Source: Gammaproteobacteria bacterium (lineage in GTDB: Bacteria > Pseudomonadota > Gammaproteobacteria > Steroidobacterales > Steroidobacteraceae). From it: a stretch of 44,501 bases of DNA. Position 1 is the stretch's first letter, and every line of letters starts with the position of its first letter. The DNA lies in the NCBI GenBank assembly GCA_025355645.1, contig JANXZG010000037.1, positions 1-44,501 of the forward strand, given 5' to 3'. The notes under the pieces were generated by a model. That model made no database searches. It saw only the letters and a list, made by a program, of their open reading frames with translations, and was not told the origin of the DNA. Position numbers and translations under genes: made by a program. This document shows positions 42,114-44,501 of the stretch, piece after piece.

Positions 42114-43355
42114 ATGAGCACGACGCGCAGAACTATAACTAAGCTCATCGCGGCCGCGGCGTTGACGCCATTCAGTTCGCTCGCAAAAGCTGCTGTCAAT
42201 CCGCCGCGCAAGCGCTTCGATGTGGCCGTGGTCGGCGCCGGAGTATTTGGCGCATGGACCGCGCAGGCGCTGCACAGCGCCGGGCTCAGAGTGACGCTGC
42301 TCGATGCCTTTGGCCCGGGCAACAGCCGTTCAAGTTCTGGGGGCGAATCGCGCATCACGAGATCCGCGTACGGCGACCGGCAAATCTACGCGCGCTGGGC
42401 GGCGGATTCGCTGCTAGCGTGGAAGGGGCTCGCACAGCGAACAGGTCTCGCGCTATTCGAGAATACCGGGGTCCTGACCTTTGTGCCCGGCGGTGATCCG
42501 TTCGCCGACGAGTCCTCCGTGGTGCTGAAGCATCTTGGGATCCGCTATGAAATTCTGTCGGCCACAGAAACGATGCGCCGCTTCCCGGCTTTCCGCCTGA
42601 ACCCGACTGAAACGGCGATCTACGAGCCGGATGCCGGGGCGCTGATGGCGCGACGCGCGTTGCGGGCGCTGGTCGATGAAATGGTAGCGGGCGGCGTCGA
42701 GTACCGGATCGCTGCGGTTCGAACTCCGTCCGGGTCGGGGAAGCTTGCTGAGGTTCAAATTCTGTCAGGCGAGACGATAGCGGCCGACCGATTCGTGTTC
42801 GCCTGTGGACCCTGGTTGCCCAAGGTGTTTCCGGCTCTGCTGGGAACGCGCATCCGGGCGCAACGGGCCGAAGTATTCTTCCTGGGCGTGCCCCCTGGTA
42901 GTACCAGCTACCTTCCTCCTGCAATGCCCACCTGGATCGATCACAATGGCATGGGCGATGCCTACGGATTTCCAAGCCTCGACAATCGTGGCTGCAAACT
43001 CGCGGTTGACGCGTTCAACAACCCGATCGACCCGGATACCGGTGATCGCACCGTCACCGCGCCGTACATCGAAGCCATGCGCTCATTCGTACGCCAGCGC
43101 ATGCCCGGCCTTAGCGATGCGCCGATCGTGGAGACGCGCGTGTGCCAGTACGAGTACGCCGAGAACGAGAACTACTTACTGGATCGGCACCCCGATTTTA
43201 CCAATGTATGGATCGCCGGTGGTGGCTCCGGCCATGGATTCAAAAATGGACCGATGGTGGGCACCTATGTCACCAAGCTGGTGACCAACCAGGAGCTCAC
43301 GGATCCGCTTTTCTCGATCTCCGCGACGAAGCAGCTGGCCCCGGCAAAAATGTAG
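42114..43355 (+). CDS. Tat-exported sarcosine/N-methyl amino acid oxidase-type flavoenzyme
   Basis: A flavoprotein of 413 residues of the monomeric sarcosine oxidase (MSOX) family. A twin-arginine signal (TTRRTITKLIAAAALTPFSSLAKAA) opens the protein and FDVAVVGAGVFGAWTAQAL is the FAD motif. Cys344 in ETRVCQYEY matches MSOX Cys315, the site of covalent FAD. MSOX Arg49, Arg52, Lys265, His345 and Lys348 have counterparts (GESRITRSAYGD, GCKLAVD, GSGHGFK). MSOX His269 and Tyr254 appear changed to Asp and Ala, so the substrate may not be sarcosine. Export by Tat fits an enzyme folded with its cofactor first. It would make hydrogen peroxide in the periplasm. Confidence 0.9.
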   Translation: MSTTRRTITKLIAAAALTPFSSLAKAAVNPPRKRFDVAVVGAGVFGAWTAQALHSAGLRVTLLDAFGPGNSRSSSGGESRITRSAYGDRQIYARWAADSLLAWKGLAQRTGLALFENTGVLTFVPGGDPFADESSVVLKHLGIRYEILSATETMRRFPAFRLNPTETAIYEPDAGALMARRALRALVDEMVAGGVEYRIAAVRTPSGSGKLAEVQILSGETIAADRFVFACGPWLPKVFPALLGTRIRAQRAEVFFLGVPPGSTSYLPPAMPTWIDHNGMGDAYGFPSLDNRGCKLAVDAFNNPIDPDTGDRTVTAPYIEAMRSFVRQRMPGLSDAPIVETRVCQYEYAENENYLLDRHPDFTNVWIAGGGSGHGFKNGPMVGTYVTKLVTNQELTDPLFSISATKQLAPAKM

Positions 43356-43373
43356 CAGGACGCAGGAGCGCCC

Positions 43374-43946
43374 ATGAACGAGCCGACACCCGTTGCTGAC
43401 ACGGGACCTCAGGATGTGACCAGCGAAACCGCGCACATCGCACGGCGGGCGCTGTTCGGATTTATCGTCACTTTCATTGCCGCGCGTATCGTGGTGTTGC
43501 TGATCATGACGCGCCGGATGCCGAATCTTTATTTCTTCCTGCGCGGCACACACGTCCATCACCTGAACTATGGCATCTTCCTGCTGGCGGGCGTCGGTGC
43601 GTTCCTGCTGTTCTGCAGCCGCAGCGCCATTCAGCTGCGCCAGGCCGCCGTAGCCTATGGCGCTGCCATGGCGCTGACCTTCGATGAATTCGGCATGTGG
43701 TTGCACCTCGGCGGCAGTTATTGGCAGAGAGTGAGCATCGACGCGATTATTGTCGTTGCTGCGGCGCTGGGCTTCGTGGCATTTGCAGCGAACCTGCGCA
43801 CTTTCGAGGCACGGCACGTCCGGGCCTCTATTATCATCCTGGTGGCCGTCATTGCATTCGGTGTGGTGCTGTACGATGCCTCCGAGCGCATCGGCGAATT
43901 GGCGGGCCCACGGTTGGAGGCGCTCGAAGCGTCCTCCTCGCCATGA
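43374..43946 (+). CDS. Polytopic membrane protein with HxHH...DEF motifs
   Basis: A membrane protein of 190 residues with four to five helices. FFLRGTHVHHLNYGIFLLAGVGAF carries the HVHH motif near the second helix, and YGAAMALTFDEFGMWLHLGGSYW carries DEFxxWLHL in the next. Similar His/Asp/Glu patterns occur in uncharacterised integral membrane proteins of actinobacteria and others; the residues could bind a metal. AGGAG lies before the ATG. It follows the flavoenzyme by 18 bases and precedes a small secreted protein, so the three form one operon. Function unknown. Confidence 0.82.
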   Translation: MNEPTPVADTGPQDVTSETAHIARRALFGFIVTFIAARIVVLLIMTRRMPNLYFFLRGTHVHHLNYGIFLLAGVGAFLLFCSRSAIQLRQAAVAYGAAMALTFDEFGMWLHLGGSYWQRVSIDAIIVVAAALGFVAFAANLRTFEARHVRASIIILVAVIAFGVVLYDASERIGELAGPRLEALEASSSP

Positions 43947-43960
43947 CCCGGGGAGTATCC

Positions 43961-44374
43961 ATGCCAAGCGTTTTCAGTATTCACTTGGCGCCGCTGGCTA
44001 TCGGACTACTTTGGCTGAGCAGCTGGTGCGCCGCGGCCGAGGATTCGCTGAGAGTCATCGACAACCCCGGCGGTGGCCGGGTGGTGTACGGCCCGGTCCA
44101 CATCGCGGCAGGCAACAACGCCCGCATACAGGCTGGCAACGCGCACACTGCGGAGGATGCGCGCAGCGCTTCCTCCCAGGCGCATATGGACAACATCGAT
44201 CGGTTCACCAAGAGCTTCCAGAACTACCAGATCGACCAGACTGGACTGCAGGACAACAATCTTAATGCGCGTGGGGCGGTGCCTAACACCCTGGCCGACT
44301 CGCTGATTAGGGCCAATCCGGACCGCTTCCAGGCGATACCGGCGGGAAATTTCCTCATGGGCGTCGACTTCTGA
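43961..44374 (+). CDS. Small secreted protein of unknown function
   Basis: A protein of 137 residues with a clear signal peptide (MPSVFSIHLAPLAIGLLWLSSWCAAA). The mature part is rich in Asn, Ala and Gln (VHIAAGNNARIQAGNAHTAEDARSASSQ, then FQNYQIDQTGLQDNN) and ends NPDRFQAIPAGNFLMGVDF. GGGGAG stands before the ATG at 43961; an ATG at 43943 is less likely. I recognise no family. It is the last gene of the flavoenzyme-membrane protein operon. Confidence 0.65.
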   Translation: MPSVFSIHLAPLAIGLLWLSSWCAAAEDSLRVIDNPGGGRVVYGPVHIAAGNNARIQAGNAHTAEDARSASSQAHMDNIDRFTKSFQNYQIDQTGLQDNNLNARGAVPNTLADSLIRANPDRFQAIPAGNFLMGVDF

Positions 44375-44501
44375 TGACTGGGATTCCACCTTGTCCGGTC
44401 ACCGGGCAAGCAGGTTCGCGCTTGATCCAGCGGATACCCAGTAACCTTCTGATCGGTCTCTGGAGGGCATCCTTTCGGATGGATACCACCGCGCAGCTGC
44501 T

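Noticed and set aside
44479..44501. Possible start of a further gene (MDTTAQL) after GGAGGG at the right edge
   Set aside because: Only seven codons are inside the window and the GGAGGG is about 12 bases away, so it cannot be supported.

Overview
The window reads as a stretch of chromosome from a GC-rich (about 60 % by eye, not computed) Gram-negative proteobacterium. A TonB-dependent outer-membrane receptor, the LPS-assembly lipoprotein gene lptE directly behind leuS, several lipoproteins and Tat-type signals support this. The leuS-lptE pair and the general gene set suggest a gammaproteobacterium, perhaps near Steroidobacterales/Nevskiales, but that placement is inference. I see no rRNA, tRNA, CRISPR array, insertion sequence, phage gene or integrase. 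About 40 genes cover nearly all of the window.

Layout. 23-2584: an ArsR repressor/SRPBCC pair with a two-site palindromic operator, a VOC protein and an MFS exporter. 2729-15573: an island for uptake and oxidation of amines or amino acids, with a TonB receptor, three APC-superfamily permeases, an SDR, a trimethylamine-dehydrogenase-family flavoenzyme, an Lrp/AsnC regulator, a lysine-6-dehydrogenase-like enzyme and an EamA exporter. 16027-19127: small exported proteins, a lipase-like lipoprotein and a PH-domain membrane protein. 19324-24400: an SSS symporter with its DUF3311 partner, a lipoprotein/ECF sigma/ankyrin anti-sigma-like operon and a DUF1345 membrane protein. 24622-27742: a DUF885 peptidase joined to an M20 peptidase, with the joined reading frame broken by two apparent single-base losses. 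27813-35058: a MatB-like acyl-CoA synthetase, an esterase, a HExxH protein, lptE, leuS and a thiolase. 35377-39691: an amidohydrolase/MFS/FAD-oxidoreductase operon. 39708-41796: a YjgN-like membrane protein with an M48 peptidase. 42114-44374: a Tat-exported sarcosine-oxidase-type flavoenzyme, a polytopic membrane protein and a secreted orphan.

How the genes fit together. The recurring theme is scavenging of small nitrogen compounds. The TMADH-family enzyme is translationally coupled to a GabP-type permease, an Lrp regulator is coupled to another permease, and that unit faces a saccharopine/lysine-6-dehydrogenase homologue across a shared promoter region. Two further flavin amine oxidases and several peptidases lie nearby. 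The TMADH homologue keeps the cofactor-binding residues but has lost much of the trimethylamine pocket and the catalytic Tyr/His, so its substrate is probably different and unknown.

Regulatory signals seen by reading: a strong intrinsic terminator 14 bases before a permease start; a pair of overlapping inverted repeats over the arsR start; and a recurring layout in which a TATAAT-like box lies 6-11 bases before the ATG with no Shine-Dalgarno sequence, suggesting leaderless mRNAs. Nothing in the window is an obvious known defence or mobile system. The best candidates for new biology are the TMADH-type amine island, the DUF885-M20 fusion, the HExxH protein downstream of lptE, and the terminal operon 42114-44374.
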